Shown: positions 20,773 to 34,659, counted from the stretch's first letter. The stretch is 64,000 nucleotides of DNA from Leptodactylus fallax (GCA_947044405.1 CAMRHE010000018.1:3658001-3722000); one strand, 5' to 3'. A program made the numbers and translations. Notes: generated by a model from the letters alone, not told the origin.

Positions 20773-21310
20773 GGGGCGTTCACACTACCATAGGATGTCC
20801 ATTCATAGGTGTCCAATAAAAAAAAAAAAAAAAGAAAAGAAAATGGACACCTATCACAATGGACATTAACTGATGTTAAGGAGTCAGGTTTTTTTTTTAA
20901 TGGATCAGTTAAAAAAATGGACACACATTAGCATCAGTTAGTGTCCTTTTTTTTTTTTTTTTTTTTGTTTCTGCTTTCTGAGCATGCGCAGAAAAAAAAA
21001 CGGACAGTATAACTAGCATCCTACATCCATTACTGTATGTTAGCCTAGACATTAATGTTAAAAAATAATGGACACTTGCCGTCATAAGACCGTTATTTTG
21101 CGCAGACACAAAAATCCTGCACCCCTGGTTTTTATGTCAGCGAAAAAAAAACCCAGACATGACGGATTTTGTGTAAACGGACAACAGATAAAATCCCATT
21201 GAAATCAATGGAATATTTAACGGATTTATGACGGTTCTGTTAGTGTCCGGTGTTAACATTTTGTAATGGATGCAAGCAACAGACAATACTAATGGTAGTG
21301 AGAACGCCCC
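20773..21310. mobile_element. Harbinger-like MITE
   Basis: The inverted termini GGGGCGTTCACACTACCAT and GGGGCGTTCTCACTACCAT sit between TTA duplications (20770-20772, 21311-21313), as expected for PIF/Harbinger. The interior has repeated ATGGACAC / GTGTCC motifs in both orientations, poly-A and poly-T runs, and a GAGCATGCGCAG segment. Non-coding. Confidence 0.75.
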
Positions 21311-21617
21311 TTAGTAAAAAATAATGTAATACATTTCTTATAAAGGGAGTCTAAAGCCTCCCAAATGGCTATTAGGCCGGGGCCCCATGTAGCATAAACA
21401 CCGTGATTTTGCCGCGATGGAAATGCAACGGCAAAAACCACAGTGTTTTACAGTACCTGCAAAGTAGATGGGATTCTGGCTAATCCCATCCACACATAGC
21501 AGAAAAATATCCGCATTGGAAATGCTATGTTTTGTATAATGACTCTATTCACAGACAGTATTCAGAGATCTTAGAAACGCGAGATATTGAATTAGAAAAT
21601 ATACCAATTTCCAGAAC

Positions 21618-22010
21618 TTAAAGGAGTTTTCTGGTCTCTAGGTCAACAGTATGTGGCCTGTGGCCGGGATCACACACAGATCAGCTGTTCCAGCATCCTC
21701 CAGATGCTTCTGTAGTGGACATGGAGCGGAAACAGTCTTCTCCTAACCAAGTAACAGGAGTGGATATGCAGTTGCCTAAAAATTGATCTACAGTGGACGG
21801 GGCCACGGCTCTGCTGCTATTATTTGAATAGGGTAGGTCTGCACACATTCCCCCTTCACTGAAGCAGCAGCCAGCGATTGGAGGAAACTGGAAAAGCTGA
21901 TCTGCACTGGATCCAGGTGTGGGATCCCCAAAGATCAGATACAAATGACCTATACTGTGGATAGGTCATCAGCATAAAAAAATGCACTAGGGCCTGGAAA
22001 ACCCCATTAA
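21618..22010. mobile_element. T2 (Kolobok-like) MITE
   Basis: TTAA (21618-21621) precedes AGGAGTTTTCTGGTCTCTAG. The other end, inverted, reads TGGGGTTTTCCAGGCCCTAG beside TTAA (22007-22010). TTAAAGG-type ends with TTAA duplications are described for T2 MITEs of Xenopus. Non-coding. Confidence 0.72.
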
Positions 22011-22620
22011 AGGAGCTGTACGAAAGTACAAGTGCAACTATTACAACTGCAAGCCATGTTTCTGTAATCCTGAGCAACCCATTTAATGAATTATAAAATG
22101 AATGAGCTTTGCATACATTAGACTGGAAAGCTCATATATGTAATCTAAACCTTAAAAGGCAAATCCTATTTTTTATTCTTGGAAATATCCACAATATATA
22201 TATTTTTTTAAAAGGAAGTAGTTTACCAATTATTTTATTCTGAGCTCGATTCTACGTTACATATTTTTGGAGCAGATACAGGCCTTTGCATGATCGTCCA
22301 AGTTTCACAAGTTGCTAATTTTTACTTTGTCCCATGTAAATATAGGGGAAATATGTATATAGAGCTCTAGAAACTAGAAGTGTGCATAAAACAAAACATA
22401 GCAAACTATCCAACCATTTATGTATTTTGAGTAACATGTTTTTACGCACACCAACAATTCTATGATGTGTTGCATATTATACAAAGGCTCGGATGATAAA
22501 CTTCATTTCTGCCATATATCATACTTGGAACATATTTATTACTGGAATCTTTTAGTTGATTAGAGATTCATCACTAGTAAAACCTATGTATTATATGAAC
22601 AATATACAGGTACATATATA
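22011..22620. other. AT-rich spacer without features
   Basis: No gene, paired termini or tandem repeat noticed. Confidence 0.4.
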
Positions 22621-24140
22621 CAGCAATGAAAAAGTTTGGGCACCCCTATTAATCTTAATCATTTTAGTCTAAATATTTGGGTGTTTGCAACAGCCATTTC
22701 AATTTGATATATCTAATAACTGATGGACACAGTAATATTCAGGATTGAAATGAGGTTATTGTACTAACAGAAAATGTGCAATATGCATTAAACCAAAATT
22801 TGACCGGTGCAAAAGTATGGGCACCTCAACAGAAAAGTGACATTAATATTTAGTAGATCCTCCTTTGCAAAAATAACAGCCTCTAGTCGCTCCTGTAGCT
22901 TAACAGTTCCTGGATCCTGGATGAAGGTATTTTGACCATTCCTCTTACAAAACAATTCCAGTCAGTTAAGTGATGGTCGCCGAGCATGGACAGCCCGCCA
23001 AATTATCCCACAGATGTTCAATGATATCAGGTCTGGGGACTGGGATGGCCATTCCAGAACATTGTAATTGTTCCTCTGCATGAATGCCTGAGTAGATTTG
23101 GAGCTGTGTTTTGGATCATTGTCTTGCTGAAATATCCATCCCCGGCGTAACTCAAATCGCACTGATTCTTGTACATATTCTCAAGAATCTGCTGATACTG
23201 AGTTGAATCCATCGACCCCAACAACAAGATCCCGGTGCCGGCATGGCCACACAGCCCCAAAGCATGATGGAACCTCCACCAAAACAGTGGGTAGCAAGTG
23301 TCGGAATGCTGTGGTTTTGACGCCATGCATAACGCCTTTGTATGACCAAACAACTCAATCTTGTTTCATCAGTCCACAGGACCTCTTCCAAAATGAAGCT
23401 GGCTTGTCCAAATGTGCTTTTGCATAACCCAGGCGACTCTGTTTGTGCGGCTCAGAAACGGCCCGCATCACTCCCCAACAGCCCCTGTGCAAAGTGTGCT
23501 GATGTGACCGATGCACAGTGACACCACTGCAGCAAGATGATGCTGCAGCCGGAGTTGCTGTGGATTGTCCTGACTGTTCTCACCATTCTTCTTCTCTGCC
23601 TTTCTGATATTTCTTGGCCTGCCACCGGGCAACAAGAACTGTCCCTGTGGTCTCCACCTACTATGTTCCCACAGTGGAAACTGACAGGTTAAATCTCTGA
23701 GACAACTGTACCTCCCCTGAACAACTATGTTGAACAATCTGTTTCAGATCATTTGAGAGTGTTTGAGAGCCCAGATGCCACTCTTCAGAGGAGATCAAAT
23801 AGGAGAACAACGCAATGGCCACCAAAACCTCCAGATTGGATACACCTGGCTATGAAGTCAAAGGCAGGAGGTTACAAACCAATCTGGCTCAGTAAGTCAG
23901 TAAAAGTGTTAGGAGTATCAAATCAATAAAATGATAAGGGTCCCAAAATTGCACCGGTCAAATTTGGTTTAATGCATATTGCACATTTCTGTTAGTACAA
24001 TAAACCCATTCAATCCTGAAATATTACTGTGTCCATCAGTTATTAGATATATCAAATTGAAATGGCTGTTGCAAACACCCAAATATTTAGAACTAAAAAT
24101 GATTAAGATTATAGGGGTGCCCAAACTTTTTCATATGCTG
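22621..24140 (-). mobile_element. Tc1-like transposon, degraded copy
   Basis: It begins CAGCAATGAAAAAGTTTGGG and ends ..CCCAAACTTTTTCATATGCTG, with TA on both sides. It belongs to the same family as the copy at 28371, but in opposite orientation. At 1,520 bases it has internal losses. Minus-strand remnants include [38 protein letters not shown] and [11 protein letters not shown], scattered over frames. Confidence 0.92.
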
Positions 24141-24159
24141 TATACATGTAAATGTAGAC

Positions 24160-25160
24160 ATGTACAAGAGGTGTTCAGTAAGTTATCTACCTCAGTATGT
24201 TCTGCAAGTGTTAGAAAGCTGAGCAGGTTGAGACATACCTAGACATGCAACACACACTGTAGCAGTTCAGTCTGATGAAAGGACTGGAAGTGACAGGACA
24301 GCAAGTGCAGTACAGTGCGGGACTACAAAGAAATTTAGGGATTTGGAGTATCGTTCTGTGATTAAATTCCCTAACAAAGAAGCCTAAAGAAATCCATGAA
24401 AGGATGATCCCTGTATACGATGATGATGATGCACCTTCCTACTACCAAGTCAAGTTTTGGGCCAAGCAGTTTAGATCAGGTAGGGAATCAATTGAAGATG
24501 ACACCTGTTCAGGGGGACATGTCTAAGCATCTTCAGAGGAAATGTGCCATAAAGTGGAGGCCATGATTTTGGAAGATCATTGGGTCACAGTCAGTGTTAT
24601 AGCTTATGACTTAGGTATTTCAGTTGGCATGGTTTCCAGTATCATTCTTGATGTTTTGATGATGTCAAAGGTCAGTTCCTGGTGGGTTCCAGGAATGTGG
24701 ATACCTGAACAAAAAAAGATGTCACCAGAAAATTTAGACATGCTTAGAGAAAATCCAGGAGACTTCTATTCATGGGTTGTTACAGGTGATGAAACATGGG
24801 TTCACTACCATGATCCTGAGACCAAACAATAGAAGCTCAAAGAAATTTTGTGTGCAGCAGTCCACTGGAAAGGTCATGGCAATAGTTTTTTTGGGATACA
24901 GAACGTGTTTTATTACCAGAATTCATGCCACACAAGACAAAATTACTGGAGACACCTATGCTTCCACAATGAAGGCCTTAACATGATTGCTTTCTCTTTT
25001 GTAACCTGAAGAAATTTTTGTTTGGGCAACAACTTCCTGATGATAATGCAGTCAAAGAGGCGGTAACTGGGTTCCTGCAGCAGCAAGAAGTCTCCTATTT
25101 TGGGGGCATCCAGTCACTGGAGGAAAAGTGGAATATACTTCTAAACTACATACAATTGGC
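24160..25160 (+). pseudogene. Mariner transposase remnant
   Basis: Translations in shifting frames give KEIHERMIPVY, SYYQVKFWAKQFRSGRESIE, a second helix-turn-helix (SVIAYDLGISVGMVSSII), VTGDETWVHYHDPETK (first catalytic Asp) and a C-terminal stretch with NLKKFLFGQQLPDDNAV and GIQSLEEKW. This is the SETMAR-like mariner type, distinct from the Tc1 copies. The HDNAP block is missing, and the third Asp motif is reduced to DCFLF just before NLKKFL, implying an internal deletion. The outer inverted repeats could not be placed. Confidence 0.85.
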
Positions 25161-25185
25161 TGGATTATATGGTCACTAAATATAT

Positions 25186-25819
25186 CTATTCACTACTCAG
25201 AGCACCAAGTACAAAACAGCCCTGTATGTAATGTAAATGAATTGCACTCACCATAATCCATAAATGCTTTAAACCCATATGAAAACAAAGTACAATTTGT
25301 CCTGCAAACAATAAGCCATAATGTGACTCTGCAGACCAAAAAAAAAAATAATATGGCTCTTGGAAGGTAGGGAGGAAAAAACAGATACGCAAAAATGAAA
25401 ATTGGCTCGGTCCTTAAGGAAGTACATATTTATAGTCCCCATAAAATAACCATTCTGAAGCTTCCTTTCTTACCAGTCTCTATTGTGTAGATTTTACTTT
25501 ATTCCTCCTGTAAATGTATAAATAAACTGACAATTAGATGTTATTTTCATTACCAATACCATGTCCTTACATAGTTTGACACTATCAGTAAATGTACAGT
25601 CTCAGAGTACTTATTTTTGCAAAGTAGAAAGGTAACATCCAATTGTTTGTGTACATACATTTCCAGGAGGAGTAACAGCGGTGTGGCATTATGAGGAATG
25701 TGAGTACAGTATTGCTTAAAACAGGCATGTTAGAATAGCTGACAGATCCTCATGACATACTTTAGAGAAGACAGCTCAAGTGTATTATAACTGCTTTACA
25801 ATAAGGCATTCACACAACA
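25186..25819. other. Gene-free AT-rich stretch downstream of SLC10A7
   Basis: No recognised feature between the mariner remnant and the inferred 3' end of the gene. Confidence 0.4.
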
Positions 25820-26063
25820 ATGTTCTTTGGAGATCTTTATTTCTCAAATAAAAAAAATACAAAGATGAGACAGGACATCAACATGGCTTCTTCTTCTTCT
25901 TATACTATATAATCGACAAATGCATCCATAAGGCACTTGGATAGTCAGGTCTTTATTTAAAAAAATAAAATATGCATTGAAGCAAACATTCTCAAACACA
26001 AGTCTTTTTGTATGATGTCGGTATGTACAATATTGTACATATTTACACGTCTTTTGTCCGATG
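25820..26063 (-). other. slc10a7: SLC10A7 3' UTR with candidate poly(A) signals
   Basis: On the minus strand the sequence after the TAA has two AATAAA hexamers, read as TTTATT at 25952-25957 and 25836-25841 on the given strand. The region is AT-rich, as expected for a 3' UTR. The exact cleavage site cannot be placed. The end given is an inference, some 20 bases past the distal signal. Confidence 0.55.
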
Positions 26064-26102
26064 TTACAATGGGACCTTAGGCTGCCGAGTTAGCTTCAGG
26101 GC
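26064..26102 (-). CDS. slc10a7: SLC10A7 terminal coding exon
   Basis: After an acceptor TTCCAG this exon gives 12 residues, ALKLTRQPKVPL, and a TAA stop. The preceding exon ends exactly after the AAG of SRQK, so the join is phase 0. The KLTR motif corresponds to the C-terminal tail of the vertebrate protein, which ends within a few residues of this point. The five exons together encode 158 residues, about the expected C-terminal half of a protein of some 340 residues. The 4,942-base intron upstream contains a Tc1 element close to full length. Confidence 0.85.
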   Translation of the reverse strand, partial: ALKLTRQPKVPL

Positions 26103-26589
26103 CTGGAATGTAAAGGCAAAAATGATCAGATATAGAAAACAGTTATAAAAGGATAGATATACAGGAAAATCAATATCCAATGAGGATTCATCATATAGTG
26201 AAATCATAACGTGGTCTTAGCATGTTTCTCCTATAGTTTATGCCACAGACTTGCATAAATTATATACATTGTATGTATTAACCATCTGCTTGACATAGTC
26301 ACACAGATGCGACAGAGATGAATTTAGAGGCATTGTCCATGATAAACAATCTCTGTTTCTAGAAGGGTACGGCAACAATAAGAGGATCCCGCTGCTCTTC
26401 ACCCTTTTGTCACATGTCATCTATGTGGGATCCAGTCTGTAAGTTTTCAGTTTTCCTTTAGCACTACCACAGGAGAAATGAAGCACTACACAATGAAATA
26501 AATTGAAATAAAATTATTTGTTCATATGCCAAGTTCTGACTAATGGATAAGGGTTGTGAACTAGAGACACCCCACTATCAATCTAGAGT

Positions 26590-26720
26590 TCTTTAAAGGA
26601 TCATATAAAAAGGTATTTTCTATATCAGACAAGCCCTATAACTTGTTATGGTAGATCACTCGGATAGGCCATCACTTTATGATCGGTGTTTGTCTGACCT
26701 CTGGGGCCCTCATGATTTGT
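26590..26720. repeat. Possible T2-type MITE left end
   Basis: TTTAAAGGATCATATAAAAA followed by GATAGGCCATCACTTTATGA resembles the interior of the MITE at 21618 (GATAGGTCATCAG). No right end was found, so it is a fragment at best. Confidence 0.35.
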
Positions 26721-26879
26721 AGAGGCTGCAACACTAATTTTGTACTTGGTCCTCTTCACTGTTTTTTTCTGGCACAGTGGCGCCCTGCTCGGTTGTGCAG
26801 GGAACTGCAGCACAGTCCCAATTCAATGTAGTTTCCTAAAAAGCTGGGTGTTTAGGAGAACTGCAGTGCAGAAAAAATT

Positions 26880-27640
26880 TATAAGGAGATGGAAAGTTAC
26901 ATTAGTGCTTCTTCATTCTCAGGATCGGTGATGCCCATAACTTCTATTGACCGAGCTATGCGGAGGTTCTTTTTTTGTAAGACAAGTTGTCATTTTGATT
27001 GGTATGTACAGCTTTTTGATAACTTTTTAGTGGTTTTGTTTGGGGGAGGAGAGGTAAATACTGCAGTATTTATTTTTTTATGGCATTCACCATATTGGAT
27101 CAATAACATTACTTTTGCATAGTGCCTATACTGTTTACATTCTTTTTGAAATGGTAAAGTTTTTTTTAGCTATTTTTTTTTTTTTTACTGTTTTACAAGG
27201 GGACTTGAACCTGTGATCTCTTGATCCCCTGCACCATATACACAATACTTTTGTTTTGCAGTGCAAGGTACATAGATTCCCTAAATGTTATAGCGAAAAG
27301 CAGCCAAGCCATTGACCTCCGAGCAGTCACTGACTGGCCTCCTGGCAGCCATGGCAATCCCTTGGATCTTGCAATCTTATTTGAGGGGACCCAAAGAGGT
27401 TAAAGGGATTTAGCCCTTAAATAAACAGAGGCTGTGATCACTATTGATCGTGGCATTTGAGGGGTTAAGCTATCGGAGTCTTAAAGTTTTCAACTCCAGC
27501 TGCTAGTCCCGGCTCCCGACAGTATAATACAGCCAGGACCCAGAGTCCATGTAGCAGGCACAGTGACGTACTATTACGTCACTGAGCCATAACTATAAGC
27601 TTAGTAGTGACCTAATATGCATGGGATAAATGTATTGAAT
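26880..27640. repeat. T-rich interspersed repeat, unclassified (copy 2)
   Basis: T-rich 5' half, then a GC-richer end with TATAATACAGCCAGGACCC and a TGACGTACTATTACGTCA palindrome. It resembles 12030-12770 and parts of 57.4-58.1 kb. It lies within an SLC10A7 intron. Confidence 0.35.
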
Positions 27641-28370
27641 GGCATTAATACAGTTGTCTGTCAGTATGCTTTTTTATTTTAATGCACATTTATGTAACAT
27701 TTTGTATCACAAAAATTGTGCAAATTGTATTTGATATGTTCCAAATTTATATTCATAAATGGTCTGTGGCTCCATAATAATGGTAAAGAATAGGGTAAGG
27801 AAAACTTTCTGTAATTTCTGTAGCAGATATACTGAAATCAGTCATCTTTTATCAATGACAATGTAACAAAGCCATTGCAATGTCAAATAAAAATGGTACT
27901 CTCTTGATAAAGTCTGGCATTAGTAAACATTCACTTCTTAAGATTTATTTGCACAAAGACTTTCTCCACTTTGAGATTTCAGTCACACTCCAAAAGTAGA
28001 AATGCAGATTCCAAGGCTGTAAATATTTAACATCAGTCCCACATTAACAGTCGGCATAGGTGTCATCGTTGTTTTCAAGAAGCCACAGGGGGCAAAACAA
28101 TATTCCAGTATGACAGTGAGGAATTGTCTGTGATTGACTTAATTACTGGGGAACGTAAAATAGATTTCAGAGGAGAGGAAGTATTTAAACAGACACTTTA
28201 CTTCTCCCACTGACTTTGAAAGCATCAAAAGACTTCCGAAAGAGTTCCTTTATTGAGTCAGACACCATGTTAGTTCAAGTGCACGTCATTGTTTCATAAA
28301 GTAAGACAAAAGAACCTTGATCCTATGGCTCAATAAGACCTTCAATTTATTCCCACTTACAATGTATTTA

Positions 28371-30019
28371 CAGTCATATGAAAAAGTTTGGGCACCCCTA
28401 TTAATCTTAATCATTTTTAGTTCTAAATATTTGGGTGTTTGCAACAGCCATTTCAATTTGATATATCTAATAACTGATGGACACAGTAATATTTCAGGAT
28501 TGAAATGAGGTTTATTGTACTAACAGAAAATGTGCAATATGCATTAAACCAAAATTTTACCGGTACAAAAATTTGGGTACCCTTATCATTTTATTGATTT
28601 GAATACTCCTAACTACTTTTTACTGACTTACTGAAGCACAAAATTGGTTTTGTAACCTCACTGAGCTTTGAACTTCATAGCCAGGTGTATCCAATCATGA
28701 GAAAAGGTATTTAAGGTGGCTAATTGCAAGTTGTTCTCCTATTTGAATCTCCTCTGAAGAGTGGCATCATGGGCTCCTCAAAACAACTCTCAAATGATCT
28801 GAAAACAAAGATTGTTCAACATAGTTGTTCAGGGGAAGGATACAAAAAGTTGTCTCAGAGATTTAACCTGTCAGTTTCCACTGTGAGGAACATAGTAAGG
28901 AAATGGAAGACCACAAGGACAGTTCTTGTTAAGCCCAGAAGTGGCAGGCCAAGAAAAATATCAGAAAGACAGAGAAGAAGAATGGTGAGAACAGTCAAGG
29001 ACAATCCACAGACAACCTCTAAAGAGCTGCAGCATCATCTTGCTGCAGATGGTGTCACTGTGCATCGGTCAACAATACAGCACACTTTGCACAAGGAGAA
29101 GCTGTATGGGAGAGTGATGCGAAAGAAGCCGTTTCTGAAAGCACGCCACAAACAGAGTCGCCTGAGGTATGCAAAAGCACATTTGGACAAGCCAGCTTCA
29201 TTTTGGAAGAAGGTCCTGTGGACTGATGAAACAAAGATTGAGTTGTTTGGTCATACAAAAAGGCGTTATGCATGGCGTCCAAAAAACACAGCATTCCAAG
29301 AAAAACACTTGCTACCCACTGTAAAATTTGGTGGAGATTCCATCATGCTTTGGGGCTGTGTGGCCAATGCCGGCACCGGGAATCTTGTTAAAGTTGAGGG
29401 TCGCATGGATTCAACTCAGTATCAGCAGATTCTTGAGAATAATGTACAAGAATCAGTGACGAATTTGAAGTTACGCCGGGGATGGATATTTCAGCAAGAC
29501 AATGATCCAAAACACAGCTCCAAATCTACTCAGGCATTCATACAGAGGAACAATTACAATGTTCTGGAATGGCCATCCCAGTCCCCAAACCTGAATATCA
29601 TTGAACATCTGTGAGATAATTTGAAGCGGGCTGTCCATGCTCGGCGACCATCAAACTTAACTGAACTGGAATTGTTTTGTAAAGAGGAATGGTCAAAAAT
29701 ACCTTCATCCAGGATCCAGGAACTGGTTAAAAGCTACAGGAAGTGACTAGAGGCTGTTATTTTTGCAAAAGGAGGATCTACTAAATATTAATGTCACTTT
29801 TCTGTTGAGGTGCCCATACTTTTGCACCGGTCAAATTTTGGTTTAATGCATATTGCACATTTTCTGTTAGTACAATAAACCTCATTTCAATCCTGAAATA
29901 TTACTGTGTCCATCAGTTATTAGATATATCAAATTGAAATGGCTGTTGCAAACACCGAAATATTTAGAACTAAAAATGATTAAGATTAATAGGGGTGCCC
30001 AAACTTTTTCATATGACTG
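28371..30019 (+). mobile_element. Tc1-like transposon, best-preserved copy
   Basis: The termini CAGTCATATGAAAAAGTTTG and ..CAAACTTTTTCATATGACTG are nearly perfect inverted repeats about 200 bases long, flanked by TA (28369-28370, 30020-30021). Length is 1,649 bases. It sits in the last SLC10A7 intron, antisense to the gene. Confidence 0.95.
28769..29791 (+). pseudogene. Tc1 transposase, full length with two in-frame TGA stops
   Basis: From the ATG (MGSSKQLSND) the frame spans 340 codons to TAA without a frameshift. It is interrupted only by TGA at 29612-29614 and 29744-29746. The order is a paired-like DNA-binding region with a KPRSGRPRKIS linker, then the DD34E domain: [23 protein letters not shown], and NIIEHL exactly 34 residues after the second Asp. 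The first TGA replaces the Trp of the family's ENLW motif, and the second is compatible with CGA to TGA decay. The longer open frame starting at a TTG at 28724 is not the likely start. Confidence 0.92.
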
Positions 30020-30084
30020 TATATAACAAAGCATTCATCAGCCCTGAATAAAGGACCATAAGTAAAAAGTGTTATGAGGATATT

Positions 30085-30087
<3 letters not shown>

Positions 30088-30127
<40 letters not shown>
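30088..30127. repeat. (AT)n microsatellite
   Basis: About 20 AT units starting some 70 bases after the Tc1 copy. Confidence 0.9.
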
Positions 30128-31215
<1,088 letters not shown>

Positions 31216-31589
31216 TTATGAGAAAATGAACACTTACGACTTATAACACACACTACATAAATCACATCAGATCATTAGATCAGAGATCAGGCAGGTCTTC
31301 TCGAGAAGCCCACAAAACTTTACTTAGATTGAAATACCAGATACACAGCAAATTTCCAGGACTGTCATTTATTGCATTATATAATAGCTCTAGAATTACA
31401 CAAACTCTTTAATGTTTATGAAAAGTATAGTTAAGTCCAGACTGGACAATTATGGTTAAAAAAACAAAACAAAAAAAAACAAAAAACACCTCTGACCTCC
31501 TGGGAAACACAGTGAAGGTGGAACTTATTCTGCTTGTGGTTCCCATTAAGCAGTACAGTTTTATTCTCTAGTGTGTTCTTATTAGTGGC

Positions 31590-32700
31590 TCTATACTGAA
31601 TCTTTCAAAAACTGAACTTCTTGTGTTCCCTTCATCTATTAACCGACCTAATACTGATATCTCCATTTCTGTCTGTGGCCTTATTATTACACCAAGGCAG
31701 TATGCCCGCTGTCTTGGGGTTGTATTTGAGAGTCAAGGATCTCACATTCACCACACAAATTCAGTCACTTGCACACTCATGTCACCTGCACCTCAAAAAC
31801 ATTTCCAGAATCCTCACTTTTCTCACTGTGGAAACCCCAGTGTCACCCTAATTCAGTCTTGTTTTGACTATTGCAATTCTCTACTAATGTGTCTTCCTCT
31901 TACTAAACTCTCCCCTCTACAATCTGTCCTGAATGCAGCTGCCAGACTCATCTTTCTGTCAAACTGGTATACAGATGCATCTACCTTATGTAAATCACTT
32001 CACTGGTTGCCCATCCATCTCGAAATACAATATAAAATGATTACACTCATTCATGAACCCAACCATAGGGCTACGCTTCCCTAAATCTCCTACCTTGTCA
32101 CCATCTACCACCCTAACCGTCCTCTCCGATCTGCCAATGACATTAGACTTATATCCTCTGTTATCCAAACCTCCCACTCCCGTCTCCAAGACTTTTCTCG
32201 AGCTGCACCGGTAGTCTGGAATGCTCTACCCTGGAGAATCCAAATAATACCCAGCTTTGGCAGCTTTAAACATGCCCAAAAGTCACATCTCTTTAGTCAG
32301 GCTTATCACACAAACTGATCACAATGTTCGAAATTTCCTTACACTAAGATAACATTTCTTATCCAAAGCTATCCATTTTACTCTGTTCCACAGAACCTGA
32401 TCCCTCAATCTAGAAGTTACCCTGCACTTAGTATCAGTATATTCACAGATATCGGATGGTAACTGGTAGCTTCAGTTTTAAGAGGTTATCTATTAATAGA
32501 TGGCTGGAACATTGTACCAAACAAGCCCTCTTACCTCTTGTGTCTTCCTATTTCCTCATAGATTATAAACTCTTGCAAGCAGGGCCTTCACTCCTATTGT
32601 TTGACATATTCATTTTTTGTCACATTGTAATGTCAAATATTGTCTGTTCATGTGTCCTCTGACTTGTAAAGTGCTGTTGGCACTATATAAAGTTATTATT
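31590..32700 (+). pseudogene. L2-like LINE remnant: C-terminal reverse transcriptase region and 3' tail
   Basis: Translations in shifting frames give YARCLGVVFES, HLKNISRILTFL, SCFDYCNSLLMCLP, LQSVLNAAARLIF, SLHWLPIHLEIQYKM, SHSRLQDFSRAAPVVWNALP and FKHAQKSHLF. These are in the order found at the end of L2-clade ORF2 proteins. The 3' UTR that follows has the CTCTTGCAAGCAGGGCC phrase and ends GGCACTATATAAAGTTATTA. The YADD catalytic box lies upstream of the preserved part, so it is 5'-truncated. It sits in the 13.5 kb SLC10A7 intron, antisense. Confidence 0.82.
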
Positions 32701-34659
32701 ATAACAACATGTACCAGGCTCTGGTAAGTGCCACAATCTTGTGGATAAGATTATGGTGATATGTGCTTCTCCAAGACATAGTGACCCTGCGGCAGGGCTG
32801 GATTAAGACCTTTTGAGGCCCTAAGCACTTTAAAGATTTTGGTGCCCCCACATATATGTAATTCAAAATAGAAACAATAAGCCCTCATGTGATACACAGG
32901 ACTGCGGTCTATAACCCGAGCTACATGGAAGTTTAAGTCCCACAGAGGCTCTGACACTACTAAGTCATACCATGCTCCCAGCAACTAAAGCATAAGATGT
33001 AAGCCAGGAAGCGGAAATTACATTGTTTTTATGGTTTTTGAGACATGTAACTGTGTTGGTTGACATCCTTCTGTAGTGCTCCCCTTTTCTTGATACCCTA
33101 AGCACATGCTTACTTTGCCCTGTGACTGTGCTTCTTGGAGGGAAGACGGTGATAGAAAGAAGTTTTGATTTCGAAAACACTATGGACACTGGTAAAGTCA
33201 CTGACGCACAATGTTATATACAAGATTTTCTGGATGACAGGAAAGTAGAGCACAAATATCTGAATAAAAACCACTCTGGATAACACTTTTAAGCAAAGGC
33301 AAGGCTACGGGTCTTTTCATCTAGCTATCACTGGAGCAGTACAAATGAAGCAGACTAATTTTAATGCTCTAAAGGTAGGGATTCTAAGTCACTATGGTTG
33401 ACAGACTCCGGTGAGACTTTATGAGATGGCATTTGACTTTATGGAAGTGAGCACGAGGCACGCATTTAGAGGAACTTTAAGCTGTCATACTGAAAAGTGT
33501 TTATGAAACATTAATCAAAAATGCCTCTTTAATACAATGCATTGTCTGAAAGATGTTAGGAGGCACACATTGCAAATGGATTCTTCTCTGACTAAAGTCA
33601 CTTCTCTCCAAACAGATTCTCCCAATGCTAGCGCAGTGTGCAGCACTGACAGAGCACTTCCCAGCACATTACTACCTGCTCAGAGCACTGGGGAAATCAC
33701 TAATGTACAGCCTGCCATCTTTTCATGTCACACATGACACATTTGTCTAAAATTACCCAACAGAGTTTGACACCGCAGTATAATCCATAAGCGGGTCTTT
33801 CAGCTGACATCTGCCAAGTAAGGCCTTCAAGTGCTTATTCTCTTCTAACAAGACAGTACAAGAAATCTTTTATCTTACACTGAAAAGGGACTGGAACTTC
33901 CACCTTATCTGTATCCGCTCCAAAGAAAGAACATTTCATGTGACATTAAGGTTAGTGTCCTATTGACACATGGAGTAACCTGGAGAATAGCATTACTGCA
34001 GCTTTCAGAGAGGTAAATGTCATTTTCCAGGCTAAGAAGGGGCTTTGTATTGTAACACTATATATGTTGATTTGGCTTGCCCACTCCTGAGACAGAAGTA
34101 AGCAAAGGAAGCATGAGGCTGTGATAGATAGTTCTGCACAAAAGTCAGTCACAGTCAATAGAAAGTTTTATCTATATATACACTACATATACTACCTATA
34201 TACAATTTTCCTGCAATCATTCTGTAAGTATAAAAAAGTAGAAATGTCACACAACATGTGCAGTGGAAGCAGTCTTACAACAGCTAGACTGTAGGTTATC
34301 CATATGCATACCATTAGATATTATATGGTAATATCTAAAGTATGTCAAATGAAAGTCTATTCCTCACACTCACTGCTTAAAATATTTAAAGGTGACATCT
34401 TCCAGAATCCTACCCCATGACAAGCCATGTTACAGTAACATAGCTCTACCACTTCACCCCTCATACAGAGGTATAGATCAACCATAGTCAATACATTAAG
34501 GAAAAGTTCTGATAAAATTTGACCTTAATCTTAAGCTTCTACGATACCACATCACAGGTCATGTGTACATAATATCTATTTCAGATACAATGATCTTCAT
34601 TTCCATACTACATGAGGAGACATTCTGCTTATTCCACATTTAAACTATTTTTAGTGGAT
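32701..34659. other. Intronic stretch without recognised elements
   Basis: GGGCTGGATTAAGACC and GAGGCCCTAAGCAC (about 32795-32830) look like an interspersed repeat fragment. Nothing else could be named. No exon with matching SLC10A7 phase was seen or is needed here. Confidence 0.35.
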
